Positions 25,382 to 36,063 of a stretch of DNA of 64,000 bases are shown here, in pieces. How positions within the stretch are numbered: position 1 is the stretch's first letter; every line of letters begins with the position of its first letter. Under the pieces are notes generated by a model, which made no database searches, was not told where the DNA came from, and was given only the letters and a program-made list of their open reading frames with translations. Source of the stretch: Burkholderiales bacterium LSUCC0115 (lineage in GTDB: Bacteria > Pseudomonadota > Gammaproteobacteria > Burkholderiales > Burkholderiaceae_A); contig WJBW01000002.1 in assembly GCA_009646425.1 (NCBI GenBank), positions 385,878 to 449,877 on the forward strand, read 5' to 3'. The position numbers and the translations under genes were made by a program.

Positions 25382-27709
25382 TTAGTTTTGTAGGCCAGCC
25401 TCGCGCAGCGCGGCCATCACCGCGTCAGTCGACAACCACTCACCCAAGACGATGGGTTTGCTCAGCTTGGGACCATAGACCAGGTAGAGCGGCACACCGT
25501 TTCGACCGTAGCGCTGCAGCTCCTTGGTAATGGCTGGGTCTTGCTTGGTCCAGTCAGCCATCAAAGGCACCACAGCGACGCCGTTCAACTGATCGACCAC
25601 TGGACTGGTCTGCAGGACCCGAATCTTGTTGGCCTGACAGGTGATGCACCAAGCCGCTGTGAAGTCCACGAACACCACACGACCTTGGGCTGCCAATGAC
25701 TCCGGTTTGCCGGTGGACCATGGCTGCCAGGCGATGGTGGACGTGGAAGCACCAGACGATGAACTGGTCGAGCCCTTGGTCACGGTGTCACCGGCAGATG
25801 GCTCGCCCACCGGACGAATCAACCAAATTGAGGCCGCCAGGGCCAGCACAATCCCCACCCATCGCCAGAGTCGACCACTGCGGGACAAAGCCGCAGCGGC
25901 TCCACCAGCCTGTAGGCCGCCCCAGCACCAGGCTGCGAAGGACAACAAGACCAGCGCCAACAACACCGGCATGAGAACCGAGAGTCCCTGCTGCTGGGTC
26001 AAGACCCAGACCAGCCAGGCAACCGTCGCGAGCATGGGGAAGGCCAGTAATTGTTTAAAGGTGACCATCCAGGCGCCGGGCCTGGGCAGACGGGTCAGCA
26101 GACCTGGCCAGATGGCCGCCAGGCCATAGGGAGCTGCGAGGCCCAGGCCCAAGACCGCAAAGACAGCCAGGGTCTGAGCGGCTGGTGCCGTAGCGGTGTA
26201 ACCAATGGCCGATCCCATAAACGGCGCGGTACAGGGCGAGGCCACCACCACCGCCAAGACGCCAGAGCCAAAGGCAGCCACAGGGCCATGGCCGCGATCA
26301 AACTCACCCAACTGCGTCAGGCTGGTGCCCACCTCAAAGACACCCAGCAGGTTGAGGCCAATGCCCGTAAAGAGCACAGCCAGAGACAAGACCACCCAGG
26401 GGTTTTGCAACTGAAAGCCCCAGCCCACGGCCTCACCGGCCGCTCGCAGACCGAGCAACAGGCCCGCCAACGCCAGCATGCTGACCAGAACGCCCGCAGT
26501 AAAGAAGGCGGCATGTCGCCAGGCTTGACCGGGCGAATGGGCCTGCTGGCTAAAAGCCAAGACCTTGAGACCCAATACAGGAAAGACACAAGGCATCAGG
26601 TTCAAGACCATGCCGCCCAGAAAGGCCAAGCCCAAGATCACCCAGAGCGATGAACCCGACACAGCAGTCGACTGCGCCCCATGCGGCTCCTCGGCAGCGG
26701 TGGGAGACTGCCAGACAGGCTTGACCTCACCCAGGGCGGGTGGTGTCTGCCGGACAAACTGCAGGCGATAGCCACTGGGCCCCAGGCTCTGGGAGTCAGC
26801 AGCCACCTTGGGCTTGAGCACCGCCTGCAGTCGCCCGGTTTTTTCCAATGCTGCGATGGCGCGCTTGGGTCGCTCCGACAGGGGAATCTTGACCAGCCAC
26901 CCTTGAGGCAAGGTAAACCAGGACTGACCCGCTGCCGGATTGATGAGTTCTTCGAGTTCGACAAACCAGAGACCCTGTCGTGACGACCACTCCCCCTGGC
27001 CCCATAGCATCAACATATTGGCCTGAGGGTCCACTGCAAAGCCTTGGCCCCAATCGGCCTCTACAGGCAGGCGGCCTCGCATCTGGGCAAAGAGCGGCGC
27101 ATCCGGTCCCGGTGAGGCCTGCTGGGCCGTCGCCACAACCGGTAGGTCGATGGCGAGCTTGGCCTCTCCTGGAATACAGACATCCTTGCAGACCAGCCAA
27201 CTGGCCTCGGCGATCAGTTGGCGCGGGCCAGTCAGACCCTTGGGCATCTCTAACTCGAAGCCCAAGACCACCTGATTCTCATAGCCGTAGTTGGCCAACG
27301 GGCCCACGGCCAGGCGAGAGGGGGTAGGCCAAGCCTGAGCGATCAAGCGGGGTTCCGCGACCGAGGCACCAGTGGCGTCTTGCAGTCGCCAATTGGCCGT
27401 GGTGGCCAGCCCCGAATCACCGGGGTTGCGCCAATAGGTATGCCAGCCAGGTTCGTGTTCCAGCACCAGCCCAAACCACTGACGCTGTCCGGCGACCAAG
27501 GCCTGCTGTTCAGAGATGAGCCGAATGTGAACCTGGTCCACCTTGGCCGCTGCTGGCAGCGAGCCCTGGAGCTTGCCGAGCAGACCACCGCTGGCCGTCC
27601 CGAGTGGCTGCTCTGCGGGTGCAGCGGTGAGCGAGGTGGGCGTACCCAGCACCAGTAGCAGTGCCAGACCAAGACCGATCAGACCTGAAAAAGAGAGTCG
27701 CGCGTTCAT
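25382..27709 (-). CDS. Protein-disulfide reductase, DsbD/ScsB-like
   Basis: A 775-residue inner-membrane electron conduit from cytoplasmic thioredoxin to the periplasm. Signal peptide 1-30. The large periplasmic N-terminal region has its own cysteine pair CKDVC (residues 174 and 178). The central membrane domain, about eight helices from about 350 to 620, has the redox cysteines in LMPCVFPVLGLK and VASPCTAPFMG. The C-terminal thioredoxin-fold domain has WCITC. Three cysteine pairs are thus complete. The large N-terminal region resembles ScsB more than classic DsbD. GATAAT ends 6 bases before the ATG. Convergent with fur, 4 bases apart. Confidence 0.9.
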   Translation of the reverse strand: MNARLSFSGLIGLGLALLLVLGTPTSLTAAPAEQPLGTASGGLLGKLQGSLPAAAKVDQVHIRLISEQQALVAGQRQWFGLVLEHEPGWHTYWRNPGDSGLATTANWRLQDATGASVAEPRLIAQAWPTPSRLAVGPLANYGYENQVVLGFELEMPKGLTGPRQLIAEASWLVCKDVCIPGEAKLAIDLPVVATAQQASPGPDAPLFAQMRGRLPVEADWGQGFAVDPQANMLMLWGQGEWSSRQGLWFVELEELINPAAGQSWFTLPQGWLVKIPLSERPKRAIAALEKTGRLQAVLKPKVAADSQSLGPSGYRLQFVRQTPPALGEVKPVWQSPTAAEEPHGAQSTAVSGSSLWVILGLAFLGGMVLNLMPCVFPVLGLKVLAFSQQAHSPGQAWRHAAFFTAGVLVSMLALAGLLLGLRAAGEAVGWGFQLQNPWVVLSLAVLFTGIGLNLLGVFEVGTSLTQLGEFDRGHGPVAAFGSGVLAVVVASPCTAPFMGSAIGYTATAPAAQTLAVFAVLGLGLAAPYGLAAIWPGLLTRLPRPGAWMVTFKQLLAFPMLATVAWLVWVLTQQQGLSVLMPVLLALVLLSFAAWCWGGLQAGGAAAALSRSGRLWRWVGIVLALAASIWLIRPVGEPSAGDTVTKGSTSSSSGASTSTIAWQPWSTGKPESLAAQGRVVFVDFTAAWCITCQANKIRVLQTSPVVDQLNGVAVVPLMADWTKQDPAITKELQRYGRNGVPLYLVYGPKLSKPIVLGEWLSTDAVMAALREAGLQN

Positions 27710-27715
27710 GATTCG

Positions 27716-27721
27716 ATTATC
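27716..27721 (-). promoter_or_regulatory. -10 box of the DsbD-like gene, leaderless type
   Basis: On the minus strand GATAAT ends 6 bases before the ATG at 27709. No Shine-Dalgarno sequence is present between them. Confidence 0.45.
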
Positions 27722-27735
27722 GCCTGCGGTATTGA

Positions 27736-27741
27736 TACCAT
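27736..27741 (+). promoter_or_regulatory. -10 box of the coiled-coil gene before zapA, leaderless type
   Basis: TACCAT ends 6 bases before the ATG at 27748. The 38-base gap between divergent starts leaves no room for a conventional leader on both sides. Confidence 0.4.
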
Positions 27742-27747
27742 GCCGAG

Positions 27748-27942
27748 ATGTTGACCGAACTTGATGCCCTTCACGACAAATTGCAGGCCGTGCAGGCGGT
27801 CTTGGAATCCCTTCGCCAAGAGAACCTGCGTCTGCGCACCCAGCTTTCGGCCTCGGAGCAGCAGGTTCAGTCCCTGGCCCAACGCATTGAACAAGCCAGC
27901 AGCCGCCTCGATACCCTGCTCAAACAATCACACCATGGCTAA
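27748..27942 (+). CDS. Small coiled-coil protein upstream of zapA
   Basis: A 64-residue protein that is almost entirely one amphipathic coiled coil, with heptad leucines and glutamines from LDALHDKLQAVQAVLESLRQ to the C-terminus. It resembles the ZapB-like/TIGR02449 proteins found before zapA in other proteobacteria (from memory of gene order), so a cell-division role is inferred. Its stop overlaps the zapA start by 8 bases (ATGGCTAA), implying coupled translation. Confidence 0.8.
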   Translation: MLTELDALHDKLQAVQAVLESLRQENLRLRTQLSASEQQVQSLAQRIEQASSRLDTLLKQSHHG

Positions 27943-28294
27943 CCAACCCAACGCAGCCGCTTCGCCGACCGCCAGTCCCGAGACCGTCGAGGTCAATATT
28001 CTGGATCGCGCCTACAAGCTGGTCTGCTCGCCAGAAGAAAAGCCCATGTTGCTCGAGTGCGCGGCCATGGTCGACACCCGCATGCGTCAGGTCAAACAGG
28101 CTGGCAAATTACAAAGTGCTGACCGCATCGCGGTCATGGCTGCGCTGACCCTAGCCCGTGAGGTCCTCTCTGCTGGCCCCGGCGGCGGCAGTTCAACGGC
28201 CTCTGGTAGTACTGCCGAGATCAAACAGCGCATCAAGGCCATGCAGGCCTTGGCAGACCAGATGCTGGCGCCGCAAGAAAACCTCTTCGAATAA
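27935..28294 (+). CDS. zapA: Cell division protein ZapA
   Basis: A 119-residue FtsZ-ring stabiliser. The N-terminal part has VEVNILDRAYKLVCSPEEKPMLLE, the signature of ZapA, then a long helix with DRIAVMAALTLAREVLS and EIKQRIKAMQALADQM that forms the dimeric coiled coil. The correct start is the ATG at 27935, which overlaps the preceding gene. The 6S RNA gene that usually follows zapA in proteobacteria is absent: the next gene starts 15 bases after the stop. Confidence 0.92.
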   Translation: MANQPNAAASPTASPETVEVNILDRAYKLVCSPEEKPMLLECAAMVDTRMRQVKQAGKLQSADRIAVMAALTLAREVLSAGPGGGSSTASGSTAEIKQRIKAMQALADQMLAPQENLFE

Positions 28295-28309
28295 TTCTCA
28301 AAGGCTGTC

Positions 28310-29116
28310 ATGGACGCATTGATTGTTGTAGAGCTGCTGGTACTGGGCGCGGCGACTGGTTTTTTGGCTGGCCTGCTGGGTATTGGCGGCGGCATGACCA
28401 TGGTGCCGTTTCTCACCCTCATCTTCAGCAGCCGCGGCTTTCCCACCGACATCGTGGTGAAGCTGGCCATTGCCACCTCACTCTCCACCATCTTGTTCAC
28501 CTCGATCTCCAGCGTTCGGGCGCACTACAAGCGTGGCGCCGTTCGCCTGGATCTGCTCAAGACCATGGGCCTGGGCGCCTTTATTGGCACCTTTGTTGGC
28601 GCCAACTTTGCAGGTCTGCTCAAAGGCACCGCGCTGGCTGCGTTCTTCGCGCTCTTCGTGGGCTACTCCGCCCTGCAGATGCTTCGGGGTAAGAAACCCA
28701 AAGCAGGCCGCACCCCACCCGGCCCGCTGGGCATGGGTCTGATGGGTGGCACGATCGGATTTATCTCGAGCCTATTGGGAGCGGGTGGTGGATTCCTGAC
28801 CGTGCCGTTTCTGACCTGGTGCAATGTCCAGATGCACCACGCCGTGGCCACATCGGCCGGTATGGGCTTTCCGATTGCCGCCGGTGGCCTGATTGGCTAT
28901 GTGGTGGCGGGACTCTCGGTAGAAGGTCTGCCTGCGGGATCGATTGGATTCATCCACCTGCCGACCCTGGCCATTCTGGCTGGCGCGTCGGTCTTGCTCG
29001 CACCGTGGGGCGCCAAAGTCGCCCACGGCATGGATGTCAGCAGCCTGCGGCGCGTGTTTGCCCTGCTGCTGCTAGGCCTGGCCAGCTACATGCTGACCAA
29101 GGCCATGGGCTACTAA
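28310..29116 (+). CDS. TauE/SafE-family membrane transporter
   Basis: A 268-residue sulfite/organic anion exporter family protein with about eight membrane helices in two repeats. The first repeat begins GFLAGLLGIGGGMTMVPFLTL and the second GFISSLLGAGGGFLTVPFLTW; this duplicated G-x-x-GxGGG motif defines the family. The substrate is unknown. It is co-directional with zapA and convergent with the malonate gene set, 8 bases away. Confidence 0.9.
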   Translation: MDALIVVELLVLGAATGFLAGLLGIGGGMTMVPFLTLIFSSRGFPTDIVVKLAIATSLSTILFTSISSVRAHYKRGAVRLDLLKTMGLGAFIGTFVGANFAGLLKGTALAAFFALFVGYSALQMLRGKKPKAGRTPPGPLGMGLMGGTIGFISSLLGAGGGFLTVPFLTWCNVQMHHAVATSAGMGFPIAAGGLIGYVVAGLSVEGLPAGSIGFIHLPTLAILAGASVLLAPWGAKVAHGMDVSSLRRVFALLLLGLASYMLTKAMGY

Positions 29117-29124
29117 CCAGGGTA

Positions 29125-30684
29125 TCAGCCCTTGTATTGGTCCCGCAGCACGTTCTTCTGCACCTTGCCCATGACGTTTCGGGGCAAGGCAGTGACGACG
29201 TGAATGCGCTTGGGTACCTTGTAGTTGGCAATCTTGCCCTTCACCTGGGCCATCAAGTCTGACTCGGTCAGGGTGGCGCCAGCCTTGGCGACGACCACTG
29301 CGGTCACCGCCTCACCAAAGTCAGGATGCGGAATGCCAATCACGGCCGACTCCTCCACACCCGGAATGTCATCCAGAAGAATCTCAATCTCTTTGGGGTA
29401 GACGTTGTAGCCACCCGTGATGATCAGGTCTTTGCTACGACCGACCAGTGCCAAGTACCCATCTGCATCCCAACGACCCATGTCACCGGTCTTGAACCAG
29501 CCATCGTTGGTGAATTCCTCTTTGGTCTTCTCGGGCATGTTCCAGTAGCCCAAGAAAATGTTGGGGCCCTTCACCTGAACGCCGCCGATCTCGGACTCAG
29601 AGCCTTTTTGGCCTTGGATCACTTGTTGATCGTCATTGACGAGCCGAACCGAAACACCGGGCAGGGCATGACCCACTGTGCCGGCCTTGCGCTCGCCCTT
29701 GTATGGGTTGGACGTCAGCATGACGGTCTCCGACATGCCGTAGCGCTCCAAGATGGCGTGACCAGTTCGCTGCGTAAATTCGATGTGGGTCTCGGCCAAA
29801 AGCGGTGCGGAACCAGAGACAAACAGACGCATGCGACGCACCAGAGCCTTGTTAAATCGGGCATCGGCCAATAGGCGAACGTAGAAGGTGGGCACCCCCA
29901 TCATGACCGTGGCCCGAGGCAGGAGCCGAATCACCTGGTCGGCATCGAACTTGGCCAGCCAGAGCATGCAAGAGCCGTTGAACAGAGCACCATGCAAGGC
30001 CACAAACAAGCCATGCACATGGAAGATCGGCAGGGCATGCAGCAGTACATCGCCCTTGGCCCACTGCCAGTAATGGTGCAAGACCAGAGCATTGGAGGCC
30101 AGGTTGCGATGGGTCAGCATGGCACCCTTGCTGCGACCAGTGGTACCCGAGGTGTAGAGAATGGCGGCGATCTGGTCAGCGCCCCTGACCACAGTCTTGA
30201 AGGACTCCTGATGGGCATTGGCCTTTTCAATCACAGAGCCGTTGATGCACTCACCCAGTGTCTCGACATGGCGGCAGCCGGCCTGCTTGGCCAGTGGGGC
30301 GACCCAGGCCAGGTTCTCAGGGCTGCAGACCACCACCGTGGGCTTGGCATCCTCTAGGAAATAGCCGATCTCGGACTCTCGGTAGGCGGTGTTGAGTGGC
30401 AGGAAAATCATGCCCGCCCGCAAGGCCGCCAGATACAGCATGACCGCCTCGGGTGACTTCTCGACCTGAACGGCCAGCCGGTCGCCCGGCTTGGCACCCA
30501 AGGACACCAGCCAGTTGGCCATGCGGCCACTGGCCCGCTGCAGGTCTTGATAGGTGTAGCAACGCCCATCGGGCGTCTCGATGGCCAGGGCCTTGCTGTT
30601 CTTTGGAAAACCAGACGACAGAAAGTCGTAGAGGTTGGTGAGTTTGTCGAGGGATTGGAGGGCTTGATCCAGCGTCTTAGTCAT
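29125..30684 (-). CDS. matB: Malonyl-CoA synthetase / acyl-CoA synthetase (MatB-like)
   Basis: ATP-dependent acyl-CoA ligase of the ANL superfamily, 519 residues. The P-loop-like motif is ILYTSGTTGRSKGAMLTH, the adenylate motif YGMSET, and the hinge and C-terminal motifs GWFKTGDMGRWDADGYLALVGRSKD and ITGGYNVYPKEIE. The catalytic lysine lies in MGKVQKN near the C-terminus. The neighbouring malonyl-CoA decarboxylase makes malonate the likely substrate. Start overlaps the hydratase gene by 8 bases. Confidence 0.85.
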   Translation of the reverse strand: MTKTLDQALQSLDKLTNLYDFLSSGFPKNSKALAIETPDGRCYTYQDLQRASGRMANWLVSLGAKPGDRLAVQVEKSPEAVMLYLAALRAGMIFLPLNTAYRESEIGYFLEDAKPTVVVCSPENLAWVAPLAKQAGCRHVETLGECINGSVIEKANAHQESFKTVVRGADQIAAILYTSGTTGRSKGAMLTHRNLASNALVLHHYWQWAKGDVLLHALPIFHVHGLFVALHGALFNGSCMLWLAKFDADQVIRLLPRATVMMGVPTFYVRLLADARFNKALVRRMRLFVSGSAPLLAETHIEFTQRTGHAILERYGMSETVMLTSNPYKGERKAGTVGHALPGVSVRLVNDDQQVIQGQKGSESEIGGVQVKGPNIFLGYWNMPEKTKEEFTNDGWFKTGDMGRWDADGYLALVGRSKDLIITGGYNVYPKEIEILLDDIPGVEESAVIGIPHPDFGEAVTAVVVAKAGATLTESDLMAQVKGKIANYKVPKRIHVVTALPRNVMGKVQKNVLRDQYKG

Positions 30685-31534
30685 GTTGGAAGTTGGGTTT
30701 GGTTTTGTTGAAGAAGGCGTCTAGCCCGCGAGCATAGTCGCGAGTCTCGACAAAGTCCCAGCAGGCGTCTCGCTGACCCGGTGACAGCAGGGTCTGGTCG
30801 TCGATCGCAGAGAAGAGTTGGATGAGCCACTTGTTGCGACGGGCCGCATGCGGAGCGCCAGCGGCAATGCGCGACACCGTGGCCGCTACCTCGACCTCCC
30901 ACTGATCGTCCGCCAACCGTCTGTGAACCAGGCCCTTGTCGTAGGCCTCTTGGCTGCTCCAAATACGACCCTCCAGCAGCAGCTCAAGGGCATTGGCCCG
31001 ACCAATCACGCTGACCACACAGGCCGCCTCGTGAGGGGCCAGCGGAAAGCCCAGCTTGCCAATTGGAATACCAAAGCTGGAGCGTTGACTCGCAATGCGC
31101 AGATCGCAGACCGCAGCGATCTCGAGTCCACCACCAACACAGGGGCCATCGATGGCGGCGACGACGGGGACCGGACAGTGCAAGATGGCCTTGAGTGCAT
31201 CGCCAATTACCTCGTCGTGATAGACCCGCGCCTGCTCCCGCGTGGACCGATGGTCGATGAATTCGGAGATATCAGCCCCAGCAGCAAAGGCACTGCCTTC
31301 GCCTCGGATGACCACCGCCCGCAGCTGATCATCAGCGGCGAAGCGACGAAAGCAACTGGCAATGTCGCGCCACATCGACAGGCTCAGGGCATTGAGCTTG
31401 CCGGGGTGGGAGAGCCAGACCGTTGCAATGTTCTGCTGGCCACCCTCGCGGGCACACCAGACACGGCCGGTCGAGGCGCCATCAACGGTGACTTGCGGAC
31501 CGGAACGGCCAGAGGGACAAGGTGCGTTGTTCAT
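30677..31534 (-). CDS. Enoyl-CoA hydratase/isomerase family protein
   Basis: A 285-residue crotonase-fold protein. The oxyanion-hole segments are RGEGSAFAAGADISEF and GPCVGGGLEIAAVCDLRIAS. The first of the two usual catalytic glutamates is not clearly in place: the expected E(G)xxGLxP region reads FGIPIGKLGFPLAP. It may have a changed activity or act on another CoA ester. It lies between the decarboxylase (5 bases upstream) and matB (8-base overlap), so it is part of one operon. Confidence 0.82.
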   Translation of the reverse strand: MNNAPCPSGRSGPQVTVDGASTGRVWCAREGGQQNIATVWLSHPGKLNALSLSMWRDIASCFRRFAADDQLRAVVIRGEGSAFAAGADISEFIDHRSTREQARVYHDEVIGDALKAILHCPVPVVAAIDGPCVGGGLEIAAVCDLRIASQRSSFGIPIGKLGFPLAPHEAACVVSVIGRANALELLLEGRIWSSQEAYDKGLVHRRLADDQWEVEVAATVSRIAAGAPHAARRNKWLIQLFSAIDDQTLLSPGQRDACWDFVETRDYARGLDAFFNKTKPNFQHD

Positions 31535-31539
31535 GATGG

Positions 31540-32853
31540 TTATGCAAAGGTCTGCAAGACGGCCTTGGCCGTGGTGACATCGCCAGCCACAAAGGCCTCA
31601 TGGTTGGATTCAATCTCATCGAGGTCATAGAGGTAATTGACCATGGCCCCCAGTGACTGACGAATACCCTTGGGCGAGAGATTGGCCGATGGATTGATGC
31701 GCTCCAGTCGCGCCCCATTGTTAAGGTGGAAACGCGCAACAGGATCTGCCGTCCGATCCGCCAACGCCGTGGTGGCCTTGAGATAGGCCCCCGCCAAGGC
31801 GCTGATCGCGCTGGCATGCTTGGGCTGCTCAGCCAGGCTGAGCAAGGTGGCGACCGACGTCTGGTTGCCGGCCACCCGCCGCGACCAGTCCTGGCGCAGG
31901 CGCTCCAGCACGGCATGCTGCTTGGGCGTGAAGGCCTGCGCTGGCAGTGGCGTGTCACTGGCCAGCCAGCCCACCAGGCCCGGAATCGGCGAGAGCGTGC
32001 AGAAGGTCTTGAGACTGGGGAATTCTTTTTTGAGGGACTCGGCCACACGCTTGATCAAGAAGTTGCCCAGGTGAACCCCTTTGAGCCCCGGCTGGCAATT
32101 CGAGATCGAATAAAAGGCCGCCACCTTGACCTGCTTGGCCTCAATGGTGGTGGCAGCCTTCCGATCGAGCAAGGGTGCAATGGCGCTGGGCATCTCGGCC
32201 AACAAGGCCACCTCGACAAAAATCAGAGGCTCGTTGGGCAAGGCCGGGTGGAAATAGGCGAACAGCCGACGATCGGGCTCTAGACGGCGACGCAGGTCAG
32301 CCCAGCCGTCAATCTCGTGGACGGCCTCGTGGGTGATGATCTTCTCGAGCAGACCAGCCGGCGACTGCCAGTTCAGTGACTCAAGAGATAAAAAGCCAGG
32401 GTTGAACCAAGACGACAACAAGTGCTGCAAGTCGGCGTCGACAAGGAGCAAGGAAGGGTGCTTTTTGAGGTGCTGCAGCAGGGCCATGCGCATGCGGACC
32501 AGGACCGCGCAGCCATGGGGGACCTGGTTCAGCCTGCGAAAGAGTTCCTGCCTGGGGGGTTCGGCCTTGCCGATCAAGTCGATCAGGTCCTGGGCGTCGC
32601 CGGACTGGGCATAACGAGCTGCGATCTCGCGGACGGCATGAACGTCCGGGTTAAACCGCTCGGCCAATGCCAGGAAAAAGGAGAGCTTGGATTCGGGGGT
32701 GAGGTCTTCGTAGAGTGCCAGACCCTCAGAGGCCAGCTTCTGACTGATGGACTCGCCTGCCTCGGTCAGAAGACGATCGCAGGCCTCGAGCAGTAGCTTG
32801 AGTCTGGTCTTTTCTTTTTGGGCAGCGCTGGCCTGGCGGAGACGCTCGAACAT
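31540..32853 (-). CDS. Malonyl-CoA decarboxylase
   Basis: Decarboxylates malonyl-CoA to acetyl-CoA. A 437-residue protein with an N-terminal helical domain (about 1-170) and a C-terminal GNAT-like catalytic domain. The latter has YSISNCQPGLKGVHLGNFLIKRVAESL and LSPIPGL, a hallmark of the family (MatA/MLYCD). The catalytic Ser/His pair was not placed with certainty. It is first in the minus-strand group decarboxylase-hydratase-matB, which would turn malonate into acetyl-CoA. Confidence 0.9.
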   Translation of the reverse strand: MFERLRQASAAQKEKTRLKLLLEACDRLLTEAGESISQKLASEGLALYEDLTPESKLSFFLALAERFNPDVHAVREIAARYAQSGDAQDLIDLIGKAEPPRQELFRRLNQVPHGCAVLVRMRMALLQHLKKHPSLLLVDADLQHLLSSWFNPGFLSLESLNWQSPAGLLEKIITHEAVHEIDGWADLRRRLEPDRRLFAYFHPALPNEPLIFVEVALLAEMPSAIAPLLDRKAATTIEAKQVKVAAFYSISNCQPGLKGVHLGNFLIKRVAESLKKEFPSLKTFCTLSPIPGLVGWLASDTPLPAQAFTPKQHAVLERLRQDWSRRVAGNQTSVATLLSLAEQPKHASAISALAGAYLKATTALADRTADPVARFHLNNGARLERINPSANLSPKGIRQSLGAMVNYLYDLDEIESNHEAFVAGDVTTAKAVLQTFA

Positions 32854-32884
32854 AGGCCACCAATCTTATGGCGGCGCGGCATAT

Positions 32885-33739
32885 TCAGCGATCGGTATAT
32901 TCCCGGCGACCAGCCCAGATCATGAGCCCCAAGCCGCCCAGGATCATGGGCAGGCTGAGCCACTGGCCCATGGACAGCCCCAGCGAGAGCAGGCCCAAAA
33001 AGGCATCTGGCTCGCGGGCAAACTCTGCGATGAACCTGGCCAGACCGTAGCCCACCAAGAACAGTCCAGCGATCTGGCCCGGCGGGCGGCGCCGAGCCGA
33101 AAACAGCCACAGGACCACAAACAAGGTCAGCCCCTCCAAACCCAGCTGGTAGAGCTGAGACGGATGTCGGGCCAGGCCATCGCCGGCCTGCGGGAAGACC
33201 ATGGCCCAGGGGGCGGTCGGGTCCGTGACCCGGCCCCAGAGCTCACCATTGATGAAATTGCCCAGCCGACCAAAGGCCAATCCCAACGGCACCAGGGGGG
33301 CGACAAAATCTGCCAAAACCCAGAAACGACCAGCCCACGGGAGGGTCAGGTCCACACCGTCTGACCCCAAATGCCGACGGCTGGCTGCAAAGCCCAGCAG
33401 TGCCACCACCACCCCCAGCAAACCACCATGGAAAGCCATGCCACCCTGCCAGACCCAGAGAATCTCGAATGGGTGCTGCAGGTAGTACTCGGGCTTATAG
33501 AAAAAGACATAGCCCAGGCGGCCACCCAACACCACGCCCAAGGCGCCCCAGAGCAAGAGGTCGTCCAGGTCTCGAATGGCCATGCGGCTGTGGACCATCC
33601 GGCCAGCCATCTGCAGGCGGCCCAAGCCATAAAAAGCCAAGAAGGCACACAGGTACATCAAGCCGTACCAATGAATAGCAACCGGCCCAAGGCTGATCGC
33701 GATGGGATCGAACTGAGGGTGCTGCCAGGGCGTTGTCAT
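32885..33739 (-). CDS. lgt: Prolipoprotein diacylglyceryl transferase
   Basis: Inner-membrane enzyme that attaches diacylglycerol to the lipobox cysteine of prelipoproteins, such as BamE encoded here. 284 residues with about seven helices. The HGGLLGV segment and the family signature [14 protein letters not shown] are visible, with RHPSQLYQ further on, holding the conserved arginines. Divergent from ilvD with a 75-base gap. Confidence 0.97.
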   Translation of the reverse strand: MTTPWQHPQFDPIAISLGPVAIHWYGLMYLCAFLAFYGLGRLQMAGRMVHSRMAIRDLDDLLLWGALGVVLGGRLGYVFFYKPEYYLQHPFEILWVWQGGMAFHGGLLGVVVALLGFAASRRHLGSDGVDLTLPWAGRFWVLADFVAPLVPLGLAFGRLGNFINGELWGRVTDPTAPWAMVFPQAGDGLARHPSQLYQLGLEGLTLFVVLWLFSARRRPPGQIAGLFLVGYGLARFIAEFAREPDAFLGLLSLGLSMGQWLSLPMILGGLGLMIWAGRREYTDR

Positions 33740-33814
33740 GGCGGCAGTGTGCCATGAGTCACAATATGCTTTGATGTCACCCTTTCTTGTTTAGAACTGA
33801 CCGGACTGTCCAAC

Positions 33815-35506
<1,692 letters not shown>

Positions 35507-35568
35507 GGCACCTGGCAGCATGGCAACCTCGTAACCGGGCGACCGGCCGGCGAGGACTGAGGAGATCC

Positions 35569-35592
35569 GGGCCGAGCAAATCGGCTCGGCCT
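35569..35592 (+). terminator. GC-rich hairpin after ilvD
   Basis: GGCCGAGC (35570-35577) pairs perfectly with GCTCGGCC (35584-35591) around a 6-base loop, 63 bases after the ilvD stop. No T run follows, so it is at best a weak or Rho-assisted terminator. It lies just ahead of the cytochrome promoter. Confidence 0.4.
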
Positions 35593-35596
35593 TGGC

Positions 35597-35602
35597 TACA
35601 AT
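35597..35602 (+). promoter_or_regulatory. -10 box of the cytochrome c gene
   Basis: TACAAT lies about 60 bases before the cytochrome ATG. The -35 region is poor. This gene has an ordinary leader and an AGGAG ribosome site (35651-35655), unlike the leaderless-type genes in the window. Confidence 0.5.
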
Positions 35603-35663
35603 ATGTCGGTCAGTGAATATCCCGGGAAACCATTCACTGGCGACTAACCTAGGAGATTAATCA

Positions 35664-35966
35664 ATGCGTAAATTCGTTCTCGCCGCAGCCCTGATGGCTG
35701 TCGCCGGTGCCGCGTCTGCTGACAGCGCACTGGGCAAGAAGTACAACTGCTACGCCTGTCACGCTGAAGGCGCCAAGAAAGTCGGTCCTTCCTACAAGGA
35801 CGTCGCTGCAAAATACGCTGGCAAGGGTGATGCCGTGGCCTACCTGGCCGGCAAAATCAAGTCTGGTGGCAAGGGTGTCTGGGGCCCAATCCCCATGCCC
35901 CCGCACCCCCAAGTCTCTGACGCGGATGCCAAAGCTTTGGCCACCTACGTCATGAGCGTGAAGTAA
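35664..35966 (+). CDS. Class I c-type cytochrome (c551/c552-like)
   Basis: A 100-residue periplasmic electron carrier. Signal peptide 1-19 ends ASA. The haem-binding motif CYACH is at residues 29-33, and the sixth-ligand methionine is probably in WGPIPMPPHPQ. The C-terminal helix is DADAKALATYVMSV. Size and motif fit the small cytochrome c551/c552 family that feeds terminal oxidases or reductases. AGGAG upstream of the ATG; a strong terminator follows. Confidence 0.93.
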   Translation: MRKFVLAAALMAVAGAASADSALGKKYNCYACHAEGAKKVGPSYKDVAAKYAGKGDAVAYLAGKIKSGGKGVWGPIPMPPHPQVSDADAKALATYVMSVK

Positions 35967-36015
35967 ACGCCCTTGCGACCAAGGCCCTGATCGGGGCCAG
36001 GTCAAGAGCTGTGTT

Positions 36016-36054
36016 AAAAAGGTCTCTGTCCACAAGACAGAGACCTTTTTGTTT
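36016..36054 (+). terminator. Strong rho-independent terminator after the cytochrome gene
   Basis: AAAAAGGTCTCTGTC and GACAGAGACCTTTTT are perfect inverted copies (15 base pairs) around CACAA, followed by more T. It ends about 10 bases before the livH start codon, so livH needs read-through or a promoter within this region. Confidence 0.95.
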
Positions 36055-36063
36055 TAGGCAACC

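Noticed and set aside
28294-28310. 6S RNA gene after zapA
   Set aside because: Only 15 bases separate zapA from the next gene, so there is no room for it.
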